Position numbers and translations under genes: made by a program. This document shows positions 30,126 through 45,100 of a DNA stretch of 64,000 bases, one piece after another. The notes under the pieces were generated by a model. That model was not told the DNA's origin and made no database searches. It saw only the letters and a list, made by a program, of their open reading frames with translations. Numbering within the stretch: the stretch's first letter is position 1; every line of letters starts with the position of its first letter. Source of the stretch: Nitzschia sp. DOCU1 (Eukaryota; Bacillariophyta; Bacillariophyceae; Bacillariales; Bacillariaceae); assembly GCA_951394045.1 (NCBI GenBank), contig OX595985.1:2418001-2482000 (forward strand), read 5' to 3'.

Positions 30126-33100
30126 AGATTTTGATTAGCTCGATTCCGCGCGAAGCGCGGAATCGCTTTCTGGTAAACTAAGATCCTTGCTACTCTTCTT
30201 GCCGAGACAGCCACGAGGATCGCTTTGGATCTCTCTGAAAGATCTGTAAGCTGCATGCTCCTCGAGCTGTATGACTACATTCACTCAACGAATAACACCA
30301 CTACTCTAGCTAGCTAGATCTGCGAGAGCAATAGCGATCATGCCAGCCACATCACTGCTAATGTTCTTGCTCTGTCTTGTTATGTTACTTTATGACTATA
30401 GCGGCGGGGGCGTCGGCGTCAACGACGCCAGTGCTAGCCGGAGCATTATCATTAACATTACGCTACTTCCCGGCCCCAGTAGACGACGACGCAAGTACTA
30501 TCGGTAGATAGTAGAGCACGCGCTTTCGTCACACTAGATTTCGCAATGCACGCTTTTCGGAACACAATATTTCGTAAGACGCGATTTCGCACCACTTGCT
30601 TTCGTAACACTACGCGATTTCCTAAGACTTCACAAGACGCAATTTCGTAAAACAAGATTTCATAAGAAGCCCTTTCGCACCACAACGCGATTTCGCAAGA
30701 CGCGCTTTCGTAACTCCAGTGATTTCCCTAGATTTCACAACACGCAGTTTCGTAACACACTATCTTGCAACCACGCGATTTCGGAACAGCCGCGTTCGCC
30801 ACTCTTTGGTTATTGTTGTGTTATTGTGCGTGGTTCCGAAGCAACGCGATGCGCGGTTGAAGCTAAATTCGTAGCTCTGCGTACATACTTATGCTAAATT
30901 TGAAGCTCTGCGTGGAATACTTATGCTAAATTTGACGCTCTGCGTAGAATACTTATGCTAAGTTCCAAGCACTGCGCGCCGAATCGACTTCGACCTCCAT
31001 AGTATTTTTCATTTCCCCATCCGTCAGTGTGGCAAGTTACCCTCATGAGGCAAATTTTCCACACTGACGGATGAGATTTTGATTAGCTCGATTCCGCGCG
31101 AAGCGCGGAATCGCTTTCTGGTAAACTAAGATCCTTGCTACTCTTCTTGCCGAGACAGCCACGAGGATCGCTTTGGATCTCTCTGAAAGATCTGTAAGCT
31201 GCATGCTCCTCGAGCTGTATGACTACATTCACTCAACGAATAACACCACTACTCTAGCTAGCTAGATCTGCGAGAGCAATAGCGATCATGCCAGCCACAT
31301 CACTGCTAATGTTCTTGCTCTGTCTTGTTATGTTACTTTATGACTATAGCGGCGGGGGCGTCGGCGTCAACGACGCCAGTGCTAGCCGGAGCATTATCAT
31401 TAACATTACGCTACTTCCCGGCCCCAGTAGACGACGACGCAAGTACTATCGGTAGATAGTAGAGCACGCGCTTTCGTCACACTAGATTTCGCAATGCACG
31501 CTTTTCGGAACACAATATTTCGTAAGACGCGATTTCGCACCACTTGCTTTCGTAACACTACGCGATTTCCTAAGACTTCACAAGACGCAATTTCGTAAAA
31601 CAAGATTTCATAAGAAGCCCTTTCGCACCACAACGCGATTTCGCAAGACGCGCTTTCGTAACTCCAGTGATTTCCCTAGATTTCACAACACGCAGTTTCG
31701 TAACACACTATCTTGCAACCACGCGATTTCGGAACAGCCGCGTTCGCCACTCTTTGGTTATTGTTGTGTTATTGTGCGTGGTTCCGAAGCAACGCGATGC
31801 GCGGTTGAAGCTAAATTCGTAGCTCTGCGTACATACTTATGCTAAATTTGAAGCTCTGCGTGGAATACTTATGCTAAATTTGACGCTCTGCGTAGAATAC
31901 TTATGCTAAGTTCCAAGCACTGCGCGCCGAATCGACTTCGACCTCCATAGTATTTTTCATTTCCCCATCCGTCAGTGTGGCAAGTTACCCTCATGAGGCA
32001 AATTTTCCACACTGACGGATGAGATTTTGATTAGCTCGATTCCGCGCGAAGCGCGGAATCGCTTTCTGGTAAACTAAGATCCTTGCTACTCTTCTTGCCG
32101 AGACAGCCACGAGGATCGCTTTGGATCTCTCTGAAAGATCTGTAAGCTGCATGCTCCTCGAGCTGTATGACTACATTCACTCAACGAATAACACCACTAC
32201 TCTAGCTAGCTAGATCTGCGAGAGCAATAGCGATCATGCCAGCCACATCACTGCTAATGTTCTTGCTCTGTCTTGTTATGTTACTTTATGACTATAGCGG
32301 CGGGGGCGTCGGCGTCAACGACGCCAGTGCTAGCCGGAGCATTATCATTAACATTACGCTACTTCCCGGCCCCAGTAGACGACGACGCAAGTACTATCGG
32401 TAGATAGTAGAGCACGCGCTTTCGTCACACTAGATTTCGCAATGCACGCTTTTCGGAACACAATATTTCGTAAGACGCGATTTCGCACCACTTGCTTTCG
32501 TAACACTACGCGATTTCCTAAGACTTCACAAGACGCAATTTCGTAAAACAAGATTTCATAAGAAGCCCTTTCGCACCACAACGCGATTTCGCAAGACGCG
32601 CTTTCGTAACTCCAGTGATTTCCCTAGATTTCACAACACGCAGTTTCGTAACACACTATCTTGCAACCACGCGATTTCGGAACAGCCGCGTTCGCCACTC
32701 TTTGGTTATTGTTGTGTTATTGTGCGTGGTTCCGAAGCAACGCGATGCGCGGTTGAAGCTAAATTCGTAGCTCTGCGTACATACTTATGCTAAATTTGAA
32801 GCTCTGCGTGGAATACTTATGCTAAATTTGACGCTCTGCGTAGAATACTTATGCTAAGTTCCAAGCACTGCGCGCCGAATCGACTTCGACCTCCATAGTA
32901 TTTTTCATTTCCCCATCCGTCAGTGTGGCAAGTTACCCTCATGAGGCAAATTTTCCACACTGACGGATGAGATTTTGATTAGCTCGATTCCGCGCGAAGC
33001 GCGGAATCGCTTTCTGGTAAACTAAGATCCTTGCTACTCTTCTTGCCGAGACAGCCACGAGGATCGCTTTGGATCTCTCTGAAAGATCTGTAAGCTGCAT

Positions 33101-36100
33101 GCTCCTCGAGCTGTATGACTACATTCACTCAACGAATAACACCACTACTCTAGCTAGCTAGATCTGCGAGAGCAATAGCGATCATGCCAGCCACATCACT
33201 GCTAATGTTCTTGCTCTGTCTTGTTATGTTACTTTATGACTATAGCGGCGGGGGCGTCGGCGTCAACGACGCCAGTGCTAGCCGGAGCATTATCATTAAC
33301 ATTACGCTACTTCCCGGCCCCAGTAGACGACGACGCAAGTACTATCGGTAGATAGTAGAGCACGCGCTTTCGTCACACTAGATTTCGCAATGCACGCTTT
33401 TCGGAACACAATATTTCGTAAGACGCGATTTCGCACCACTTGCTTTCGTAACACTACGCGATTTCCTAAGACTTCACAAGACGCAATTTCGTAAAACAAG
33501 ATTTCATAAGAAGCCCTTTCGCACCACAACGCGATTTCGCAAGACGCGCTTTCGTAACTCCAGTGATTTCCCTAGATTTCACAACACGCAGTTTCGTAAC
33601 ACACTATCTTGCAACCACGCGATTTCGGAACAGCCGCGTTCGCCACTCTTTGGTTATTGTTGTGTTATTGTGCGTGGTTCCGAAGCAACGCGATGCGCGG
33701 TTGAAGCTAAATTCGTAGCTCTGCGTACATACTTATGCTAAATTTGAAGCTCTGCGTGGAATACTTATGCTAAATTTGACGCTCTGCGTAGAATACTTAT
33801 GCTAAGTTCCAAGCACTGCGCGCCGAATCGACTTCGACCTCCATAGTATTTTTCATTTCCCCATCCGTCAGTGTGGCAAGTTACCCTCATGAGGCAAATT
33901 TTCCACACTGACGGATGAGATTTTGATTAGCTCGATTCCGCGCGAAGCGCGGAATCGCTTTCTGGTAAACTAAGATCCTTGCTACTCTTCTTGCCGAGAC
34001 AGCCACGAGGATCGCTTTGGATCTCTCTGAAAGATCTGTAAGCTGCATGCTCCTCGAGCTGTATGACTACATTCACTCAACGAATAACACCACTACTCTA
34101 GCTAGCTAGATCTGCGAGAGCAATAGCGATCATGCCAGCCACATCACTGCTAATGTTCTTGCTCTGTCTTGTTATGTTACTTTATGACTATAGCGGCGGG
34201 GGCGTCGGCGTCAACGACGCCAGTGCTAGCCGGAGCATTATCATTAACATTACGCTACTTCCCGGCCCCAGTAGACGACGACGCAAGTACTATCGGTAGA
34301 TAGTAGAGCACGCGCTTTCGTCACACTAGATTTCGCAATGCACGCTTTTCGGAACACAATATTTCGTAAGACGCGATTTCGCACCACTTGCTTTCGTAAC
34401 ACTACGCGATTTCCTAAGACTTCACAAGACGCAATTTCGTAAAACAAGATTTCATAAGAAGCCCTTTCGCACCACAACGCGATTTCGCAAGACGCGCTTT
34501 CGTAACTCCAGTGATTTCCCTAGATTTCACAACACGCAGTTTCGTAACACACTATCTTGCAACCACGCGATTTCGGAACAGCCGCGTTCGCCACTCTTTG
34601 GTTATTGTTGTGTTATTGTGCGTGGTTCCGAAGCAACGCGATGCGCGGTTGAAGCTAAATTCGTAGCTCTGCGTACATACTTATGCTAAATTTGAAGCTC
34701 TGCGTGGAATACTTATGCTAAATTTGACGCTCTGCGTAGAATACTTATGCTAAGTTCCAAGCACTGCGCGCCGAATCGACTTCGACCTCCATAGTATTTT
34801 TCATTTCCCCATCCGTCAGTGTGGCAAGTTACCCTCATGAGGCAAATTTTCCACACTGACGGATGAGATTTTGATTAGCTCGATTCCGCGCGAAGCGCGG
34901 AATCGCTTTCTGGTAAACTAAGATCCTTGCTACTCTTCTTGCCGAGACAGCCACGAGGATCGCTTTGGATCTCTCTGAAAGATCTGTAAGCTGCATGCTC
35001 CTCGAGCTGTATGACTACATTCACTCAACGAATAACACCACTACTCTAGCTAGCTAGATCTGCGAGAGCAATAGCGATCATGCCAGCCACATCACTGCTA
35101 ATGTTCTTGCTCTGTCTTGTTATGTTACTTTATGACTATAGCGGCGGGGGCGTCGGCGTCAACGACGCCAGTGCTAGCCGGAGCATTATCATTAACATTA
35201 CGCTACTTCCCGGCCCCAGTAGACGACGACGCAAGTACTATCGGTAGATAGTAGAGCACGCGCTTTCGTCACACTAGATTTCGCAATGCACGCTTTTCGG
35301 AACACAATATTTCGTAAGACGCGATTTCGCACCACTTGCTTTCGTAACACTACGCGATTTCCTAAGACTTCACAAGACGCAATTTCGTAAAACAAGATTT
35401 CATAAGAAGCCCTTTCGCACCACAACGCGATTTCGCAAGACGCGCTTTCGTAACTCCAGTGATTTCCCTAGATTTCACAACACGCAGTTTCGTAACACAC
35501 TATCTTGCAACCACGCGATTTCGGAACAGCCGCGTTCGCCACTCTTTGGTTATTGTTGTGTTATTGTGCGTGGTTCCGAAGCAACGCGATGCGCGGTTGA
35601 AGCTAAATTCGTAGCTCTGCGTACATACTTATGCTAAATTTGAAGCTCTGCGTGGAATACTTATGCTAAATTTGACGCTCTGCGTAGAATACTTATGCTA
35701 AGTTCCAAGCACTGCGCGCCGAATCGACTTCGACCTCCATAGTATTTTTCATTTCCCCATCCGTCAGTGTGGCAAGTTACCCTCATGAGGCAAATTTTCC
35801 ACACTGACGGATGAGATTTTGATTAGCTCGATTCCGCGCGAAGCGCGGAATCGCTTTCTGGTAAACTAAGATCCTTGCTACTCTTCTTGCCGAGACAGCC
35901 ACGAGGATCGCTTTGGATCTCTCTGAAAGATCTGTAAGCTGCATGCTCCTCGAGCTGTATGACTACATTCACTCAACGAATAACACCACTACTCTAGCTA
36001 GCTAGATCTGCGAGAGCAATAGCGATCATGCCAGCCACATCACTGCTAATGTTCTTGCTCTGTCTTGTTATGTTACTTTATGACTATAGCGGCGGGGGCG

Positions 36101-39100
36101 TCGGCGTCAACGACGCCAGTGCTAGCCGGAGCATTATCATTAACATTACGCTACTTCCCGGCCCCAGTAGACGACGACGCAAGTACTATCGGTAGATAGT
36201 AGAGCACGCGCTTTCGTCACACTAGATTTCGCAATGCACGCTTTTCGGAACACAATATTTCGTAAGACGCGATTTCGCACCACTTGCTTTCGTAACACTA
36301 CGCGATTTCCTAAGACTTCACAAGACGCAATTTCGTAAAACAAGATTTCATAAGAAGCCCTTTCGCACCACAACGCGATTTCGCAAGACGCGCTTTCGTA
36401 ACTCCAGTGATTTCCCTAGATTTCACAACACGCAGTTTCGTAACACACTATCTTGCAACCACGCGATTTCGGAACAGCCGCGTTCGCCACTCTTTGGTTA
36501 TTGTTGTGTTATTGTGCGTGGTTCCGAAGCAACGCGATGCGCGGTTGAAGCTAAATTCGTAGCTCTGCGTACATACTTATGCTAAATTTGAAGCTCTGCG
36601 TGGAATACTTATGCTAAATTTGACGCTCTGCGTAGAATACTTATGCTAAGTTCCAAGCACTGCGCGCCGAATCGACTTCGACCTCCATAGTATTTTTCAT
36701 TTCCCCATCCGTCAGTGTGGCAAGTTACCCTCATGAGGCAAATTTTCCACACTGACGGATGAGATTTTGATTAGCTCGATTCCGCGCGAAGCGCGGAATC
36801 GCTTTCTGGTAAACTAAGATCCTTGCTACTCTTCTTGCCGAGACAGCCACGAGGATCGCTTTGGATCTCTCTGAAAGATCTGTAAGCTGCATGCTCCTCG
36901 AGCTGTATGACTACATTCACTCAACGAATAACACCACTACTCTAGCTAGCTAGATCTGCGAGAGCAATAGCGATCATGCCAGCCACATCACTGCTAATGT
37001 TCTTGCTCTGTCTTGTTATGTTACTTTATGACTATAGCGGCGGGGGCGTCGGCGTCAACGACGCCAGTGCTAGCCGGAGCATTATCATTAACATTACGCT
37101 ACTTCCCGGCCCCAGTAGACGACGACGCAAGTACTATCGGTAGATAGTAGAGCACGCGCTTTCGTCACACTAGATTTCGCAATGCACGCTTTTCGGAACA
37201 CAATATTTCGTAAGACGCGATTTCGCACCACTTGCTTTCGTAACACTACGCGATTTCCTAAGACTTCACAAGACGCAATTTCGTAAAACAAGATTTCATA
37301 AGAAGCCCTTTCGCACCACAACGCGATTTCGCAAGACGCGCTTTCGTAACTCCAGTGATTTCCCTAGATTTCACAACACGCAGTTTCGTAACACACTATC
37401 TTGCAACCACGCGATTTCGGAACAGCCGCGTTCGCCACTCTTTGGTTATTGTTGTGTTATTGTGCGTGGTTCCGAAGCAACGCGATGCGCGGTTGAAGCT
37501 AAATTCGTAGCTCTGCGTACATACTTATGCTAAATTTGAAGCTCTGCGTGGAATACTTATGCTAAATTTGACGCTCTGCGTAGAATACTTATGCTAAGTT
37601 CCAAGCACTGCGCGCCGAATCGACTTCGACCTCCATAGTATTTTTCATTTCCCCATCCGTCAGTGTGGCAAGTTACCCTCATGAGGCAAATTTTCCACAC
37701 TGACGGATGAGATTTTGATTAGCTCGATTCCGCGCGAAGCGCGGAATCGCTTTCTGGTAAACTAAGATCCTTGCTACTCTTCTTGCCGAGACAGCCACGA
37801 GGATCGCTTTGGATCTCTCTGAAAGATCTGTAAGCTGCATGCTCCTCGAGCTGTATGACTACATTCACTCAACGAATAACACCACTACTCTAGCTAGCTA
37901 GATCTGCGAGAGCAATAGCGATCATGCCAGCCACATCACTGCTAATGTTCTTGCTCTGTCTTGTTATGTTACTTTATGACTATAGCGGCGGGGGCGTCGG
38001 CGTCAACGACGCCAGTGCTAGCCGGAGCATTATCATTAACATTACGCTACTTCCCGGCCCCAGTAGACGACGACGCAAGTACTATCGGTAGATAGTAGAG
38101 CACGCGCTTTCGTCACACTAGATTTCGCAATGCACGCTTTTCGGAACACAATATTTCGTAAGACGCGATTTCGCACCACTTGCTTTCGTAACACTACGCG
38201 ATTTCCTAAGACTTCACAAGACGCAATTTCGTAAAACAAGATTTCATAAGAAGCCCTTTCGCACCACAACGCGATTTCGCAAGACGCGCTTTCGTAACTC
38301 CAGTGATTTCCCTAGATTTCACAACACGCAGTTTCGTAACACACTATCTTGCAACCACGCGATTTCGGAACAGCCGCGTTCGCCACTCTTTGGTTATTGT
38401 TGTGTTATTGTGCGTGGTTCCGAAGCAACGCGATGCGCGGTTGAAGCTAAATTCGTAGCTCTGCGTACATACTTATGCTAAATTTGAAGCTCTGCGTGGA
38501 ATACTTATGCTAAATTTGACGCTCTGCGTAGAATACTTATGCTAAGTTCCAAGCACTGCGCGCCGAATCGACTTCGACCTCCATAGTATTTTTCATTTCC
38601 CCATCCGTCAGTGTGGCAAGTTACCCTCATGAGGCAAATTTTCCACACTGACGGATGAGATTTTGATTAGCTCGATTCCGCGCGAAGCGCGGAATCGCTT
38701 TCTGGTAAACTAAGATCCTTGCTACTCTTCTTGCCGAGACAGCCACGAGGATCGCTTTGGATCTCTCTGAAAGATCTGTAAGCTGCATGCTCCTCGAGCT
38801 GTATGACTACATTCACTCAACGAATAACACCACTACTCTAGCTAGCTAGATCTGCGAGAGCAATAGCGATCATGCCAGCCACATCACTGCTAATGTTCTT
38901 GCTCTGTCTTGTTATGTTACTTTATGACTATAGCGGCGGGGGCGTCGGCGTCAACGACGCCAGTGCTAGCCGGAGCATTATCATTAACATTACGCTACTT
39001 CCCGGCCCCAGTAGACGACGACGCAAGTACTATCGGTAGATAGTAGAGCACGCGCTTTCGTCACACTAGATTTCGCAATGCACGCTTTTCGGAACACAAT

Positions 39101-42100
39101 ATTTCGTAAGACGCGATTTCGCACCACTTGCTTTCGTAACACTACGCGATTTCCTAAGACTTCACAAGACGCAATTTCGTAAAACAAGATTTCATAAGAA
39201 GCCCTTTCGCACCACAACGCGATTTCGCAAGACGCGCTTTCGTAACTCCAGTGATTTCCCTAGATTTCACAACACGCAGTTTCGTAACACACTATCTTGC
39301 AACCACGCGATTTCGGAACAGCCGCGTTCGCCACTCTTTGGTTATTGTTGTGTTATTGTGCGTGGTTCCGAAGCAACGCGATGCGCGGTTGAAGCTAAAT
39401 TCGTAGCTCTGCGTACATACTTATGCTAAATTTGAAGCTCTGCGTGGAATACTTATGCTAAATTTGACGCTCTGCGTAGAATACTTATGCTAAGTTCCAA
39501 GCACTGCGCGCCGAATCGACTTCGACCTCCATAGTATTTTTCATTTCCCCATCCGTCAGTGTGGCAAGTTACCCTCATGAGGCAAATTTTCCACACTGAC
39601 GGATGAGATTTTGATTAGCTCGATTCCGCGCGAAGCGCGGAATCGCTTTCTGGTAAACTAAGATCCTTGCTACTCTTCTTGCCGAGACAGCCACGAGGAT
39701 CGCTTTGGATCTCTCTGAAAGATCTGTAAGCTGCATGCTCCTCGAGCTGTATGACTACATTCACTCAACGAATAACACCACTACTCTAGCTAGCTAGATC
39801 TGCGAGAGCAATAGCGATCATGCCAGCCACATCACTGCTAATGTTCTTGCTCTGTCTTGTTATGTTACTTTATGACTATAGCGGCGGGGGCGTCGGCGTC
39901 AACGACGCCAGTGCTAGCCGGAGCATTATCATTAACATTACGCTACTTCCCGGCCCCAGTAGACGACGACGCAAGTACTATCGGTAGATAGTAGAGCACG
40001 CGCTTTCGTCACACTAGATTTCGCAATGCACGCTTTTCGGAACACAATATTTCGTAAGACGCGATTTCGCACCACTTGCTTTCGTAACACTACGCGATTT
40101 CCTAAGACTTCACAAGACGCAATTTCGTAAAACAAGATTTCATAAGAAGCCCTTTCGCACCACAACGCGATTTCGCAAGACGCGCTTTCGTAACTCCAGT
40201 GATTTCCCTAGATTTCACAACACGCAGTTTCGTAACACACTATCTTGCAACCACGCGATTTCGGAACAGCCGCGTTCGCCACTCTTTGGTTATTGTTGTG
40301 TTATTGTGCGTGGTTCCGAAGCAACGCGATGCGCGGTTGAAGCTAAATTCGTAGCTCTGCGTACATACTTATGCTAAATTTGAAGCTCTGCGTGGAATAC
40401 TTATGCTAAATTTGACGCTCTGCGTAGAATACTTATGCTAAGTTCCAAGCACTGCGCGCCGAATCGACTTCGACCTCCATAGTATTTTTCATTTCCCCAT
40501 CCGTCAGTGTGGCAAGTTACCCTCATGAGGCAAATTTTCCACACTGACGGATGAGATTTTGATTAGCTCGATTCCGCGCGAAGCGCGGAATCGCTTTCTG
40601 GTAAACTAAGATCCTTGCTACTCTTCTTGCCGAGACAGCCACGAGGATCGCTTTGGATCTCTCTGAAAGATCTGTAAGCTGCATGCTCCTCGAGCTGTAT
40701 GACTACATTCACTCAACGAATAACACCACTACTCTAGCTAGCTAGATCTGCGAGAGCAATAGCGATCATGCCAGCCACATCACTGCTAATGTTCTTGCTC
40801 TGTCTTGTTATGTTACTTTATGACTATAGCGGCGGGGGCGTCGGCGTCAACGACGCCAGTGCTAGCCGGAGCATTATCATTAACATTACGCTACTTCCCG
40901 GCCCCAGTAGACGACGACGCAAGTACTATCGGTAGATAGTAGAGCACGCGCTTTCGTCACACTAGATTTCGCAATGCACGCTTTTCGGAACACAATATTT
41001 CGTAAGACGCGATTTCGCACCACTTGCTTTCGTAACACTACGCGATTTCCTAAGACTTCACAAGACGCAATTTCGTAAAACAAGATTTCATAAGAAGCCC
41101 TTTCGCACCACAACGCGATTTCGCAAGACGCGCTTTCGTAACTCCAGTGATTTCCCTAGATTTCACAACACGCAGTTTCGTAACACACTATCTTGCAACC
41201 ACGCGATTTCGGAACAGCCGCGTTCGCCACTCTTTGGTTATTGTTGTGTTATTGTGCGTGGTTCCGAAGCAACGCGATGCGCGGTTGAAGCTAAATTCGT
41301 AGCTCTGCGTACATACTTATGCTAAATTTGAAGCTCTGCGTGGAATACTTATGCTAAATTTGACGCTCTGCGTAGAATACTTATGCTAAGTTCCAAGCAC
41401 TGCGCGCCGAATCGACTTCGACCTCCATAGTATTTTTCATTTCCCCATCCGTCAGTGTGGCAAGTTACCCTCATGAGGCAAATTTTCCACACTGACGGAT
41501 GAGATTTTGATTAGCTCGATTCCGCGCGAAGCGCGGAATCGCTTTCTGGTAAACTAAGATCCTTGCTACTCTTCTTGCCGAGACAGCCACGAGGATCGCT
41601 TTGGATCTCTCTGAAAGATCTGTAAGCTGCATGCTCCTCGAGCTGTATGACTACATTCACTCAACGAATAACACCACTACTCTAGCTAGCTAGATCTGCG
41701 AGAGCAATAGCGATCATGCCAGCCACATCACTGCTAATGTTCTTGCTCTGTCTTGTTATGTTACTTTATGACTATAGCGGCGGGGGCGTCGGCGTCAACG
41801 ACGCCAGTGCTAGCCGGAGCATTATCATTAACATTACGCTACTTCCCGGCCCCAGTAGACGACGACGCAAGTACTATCGGTAGATAGTAGAGCACGCGCT
41901 TTCGTCACACTAGATTTCGCAATGCACGCTTTTCGGAACACAATATTTCGTAAGACGCGATTTCGCACCACTTGCTTTCGTAACACTACGCGATTTCCTA
42001 AGACTTCACAAGACGCAATTTCGTAAAACAAGATTTCATAAGAAGCCCTTTCGCACCACAACGCGATTTCGCAAGACGCGCTTTCGTAACTCCAGTGATT

Positions 42101-45100
42101 TCCCTAGATTTCACAACACGCAGTTTCGTAACACACTATCTTGCAACCACGCGATTTCGGAACAGCCGCGTTCGCCACTCTTTGGTTATTGTTGTGTTAT
42201 TGTGCGTGGTTCCGAAGCAACGCGATGCGCGGTTGAAGCTAAATTCGTAGCTCTGCGTACATACTTATGCTAAATTTGAAGCTCTGCGTGGAATACTTAT
42301 GCTAAATTTGACGCTCTGCGTAGAATACTTATGCTAAGTTCCAAGCACTGCGCGCCGAATCGACTTCGACCTCCATAGTATTTTTCATTTCCCCATCCGT
42401 CAGTGTGGCAAGTTACCCTCATGAGGCAAATTTTCCACACTGACGGATGAGATTTTGATTAGCTCGATTCCGCGCGAAGCGCGGAATCGCTTTCTGGTAA
42501 ACTAAGATCCTTGCTACTCTTCTTGCCGAGACAGCCACGAGGATCGCTTTGGATCTCTCTGAAAGATCTGTAAGCTGCATGCTCCTCGAGCTGTATGACT
42601 ACATTCACTCAACGAATAACACCACTACTCTAGCTAGCTAGATCTGCGAGAGCAATAGCGATCATGCCAGCCACATCACTGCTAATGTTCTTGCTCTGTC
42701 TTGTTATGTTACTTTATGACTATAGCGGCGGGGGCGTCGGCGTCAACGACGCCAGTGCTAGCCGGAGCATTATCATTAACATTACGCTACTTCCCGGCCC
42801 CAGTAGACGACGATGCAAGTACTATCGGTAGATAGTAGAGCACGCGCTTTCGTCACACTAGATTTCGCAATGCACGCTTTTCGGAACACAATATTTCGTA
42901 AGACGCGATTTCGCACCACTTGCTTTCGTAACACTACGCGATTTCCTAAGACTTCACAAGACGCAATTTCGTAAAACAAGATTTCATAAGAAGCCCTTTC
43001 GCACCACAACGCGATTTCGCAAGACGCGCTTTCGTAACTCCAGTGATTTCCCTAGATTTCACAACACGCAGTTTCGTAACACACTATCTTGCAACCACGC
43101 GATTTCGGAACAGCCGCGTTCGCCACTCTTTGGTTATTGTTGTGTTATTGTGCGTGGTTCCGAAGCAACGCGATGCGCGGTTGAAGCTAAATTCGTAGCT
43201 CTGCGTACATACTTATGCTAAATTTGAAGCTCTGCGTGGAATACTTATGCTAAATTTGACGCTCTGCGTAGAATACTTATGCTAAGTTCCAAGCACTGCG
43301 CGCCGAATCGACTTCGACCTCCATAGTATTTTTCATTTCCCCATCCGTCAGTGTGGCAAGTTACCCTCATGAGGCAAATTTTCCACACTGACGGATGAGA
43401 TTTTGATTAGCTCGATTCCGCGCGAAGCGCGGAATCGCTTTCTGGTAAACTAAGATCCTTGCTACTCTTCTTGCCGAGACAGCCACGAGGATCGCTTTGG
43501 ATCTCTCTGAAAGATCTGTAAGCTGCATGCTCCTCGAGCTGTATGACTACATTCACTCAACGAATAACACCACTACTCTAGCTAGCTAGATCTGCGAGAG
43601 CAATAGCGATCATGCCAGCCACATCACTGCTAATGTTCTTGCTCTGTCTTGTTATGTTACTTTATGACTATAGCGGCGGGGGCGTCGGCGTCAACGACGC
43701 CAGTGCTAGCCGGAGCATTATCATTAACATTACGCTACTTCCCGGCCCCAGTAGACGACGACGCAAGTACTATCGGTAGATAGTAGAGCACGCGCTTTCG
43801 TCACACTAGATTTCGCAATGCACGCTTTTCGGAACACAATATTTCGTAAGACGCGATTTCGCACCACTTGCTTTCGTAACACTACGCGATTTCCTAAGAC
43901 TTCACAAGACGCAATTTCGTAAAACAAGATTTCATAAGAAGCCCTTTCGCACCACAACGCGATTTCGCAAGACGCGCTTTCGTAACTCCAGTGATTTCCC
44001 TAGATTTCACAACACGCAGTTTCGTAACACACTATCTTGCAACCACGCGATTTCGGAACAGCCGCGTTCGCCACTCTTTGGTTATTGTTGTGTTATTGTG
44101 CGTGGTTCCGAAGCAACGCGATGCGCGGTTGAAGCTAAATTCGTAGCTCTGCGTACATACTTATGCTAAATTTGAAGCTCTGCGTGGAATACTTATGCTA
44201 AATTTGACGCTCTGCGTAGAATACTTATGCTAAGTTCCAAGCACTGCGCGCCGAATCGACTTCGACCTCCATAGTATTTTTCATTTCCCCATCCGTCAGT
44301 GTGGCAAGTTACCCTCATGAGGCAAATTTTCCACACTGACGGATGAGATTTTGATTAGCTCGATTCCGCGCGAAGCGCGGAATCGCTTTCTGGTAAACTA
44401 AGATCCTTGCTACTCTTCTTGCCGAGACAGCCACGAGGATCGCTTTGGATCTCTCTGAAAGATCTGTAAGCTGCATGCTCCTCGAGCTGTATGACTACAT
44501 TCACTCAACGAATAACACCACTACTCTAGCTAGCTAGATCTGCGAGAGCAATAGCGATCATGCCAGCCACATCACTGCTAATGTTCTTGCTCTGTCTTGT
44601 TATGTTACTTTATGACTATAGCGGCGGGGGCGTCGGCGTCAACGACGCCAGTGCTAGCCGGAGCATTATCATTAACATTACGCTACTTCCCGGCCCCAGT
44701 AGACGACGACGCAAGTACTATCGGTAGATAGTAGAGCACGCGCTTTCGTCACACTAGATTTCGCAATGCACGCTTTTCGGAACACAATATTTCGTAAGAC
44801 GCGATTTCGCACCACTTGCTTTCGTAACACTACGCGATTTCCTAAGACTTCACAAGACGCAATTTCGTAAAACAAGATTTCATAAGAAGCCCTTTCGCAC
44901 CACAACGCGATTTCGCAAGACGCGCTTTCGTAACTCCAGTGATTTCCCTAGATTTCACAACACGCAGTTTCGTAACACACTATCTTGCAACCACGCGATT
45001 TCGGAACAGCCGCGTTCGCCACTCTTTGGTTATTGTTGTGTTATTGTGCGTGGTTCCGAAGCAACGCGATGCGCGGTTGAAGCTAAATTCGTAGCTCTGC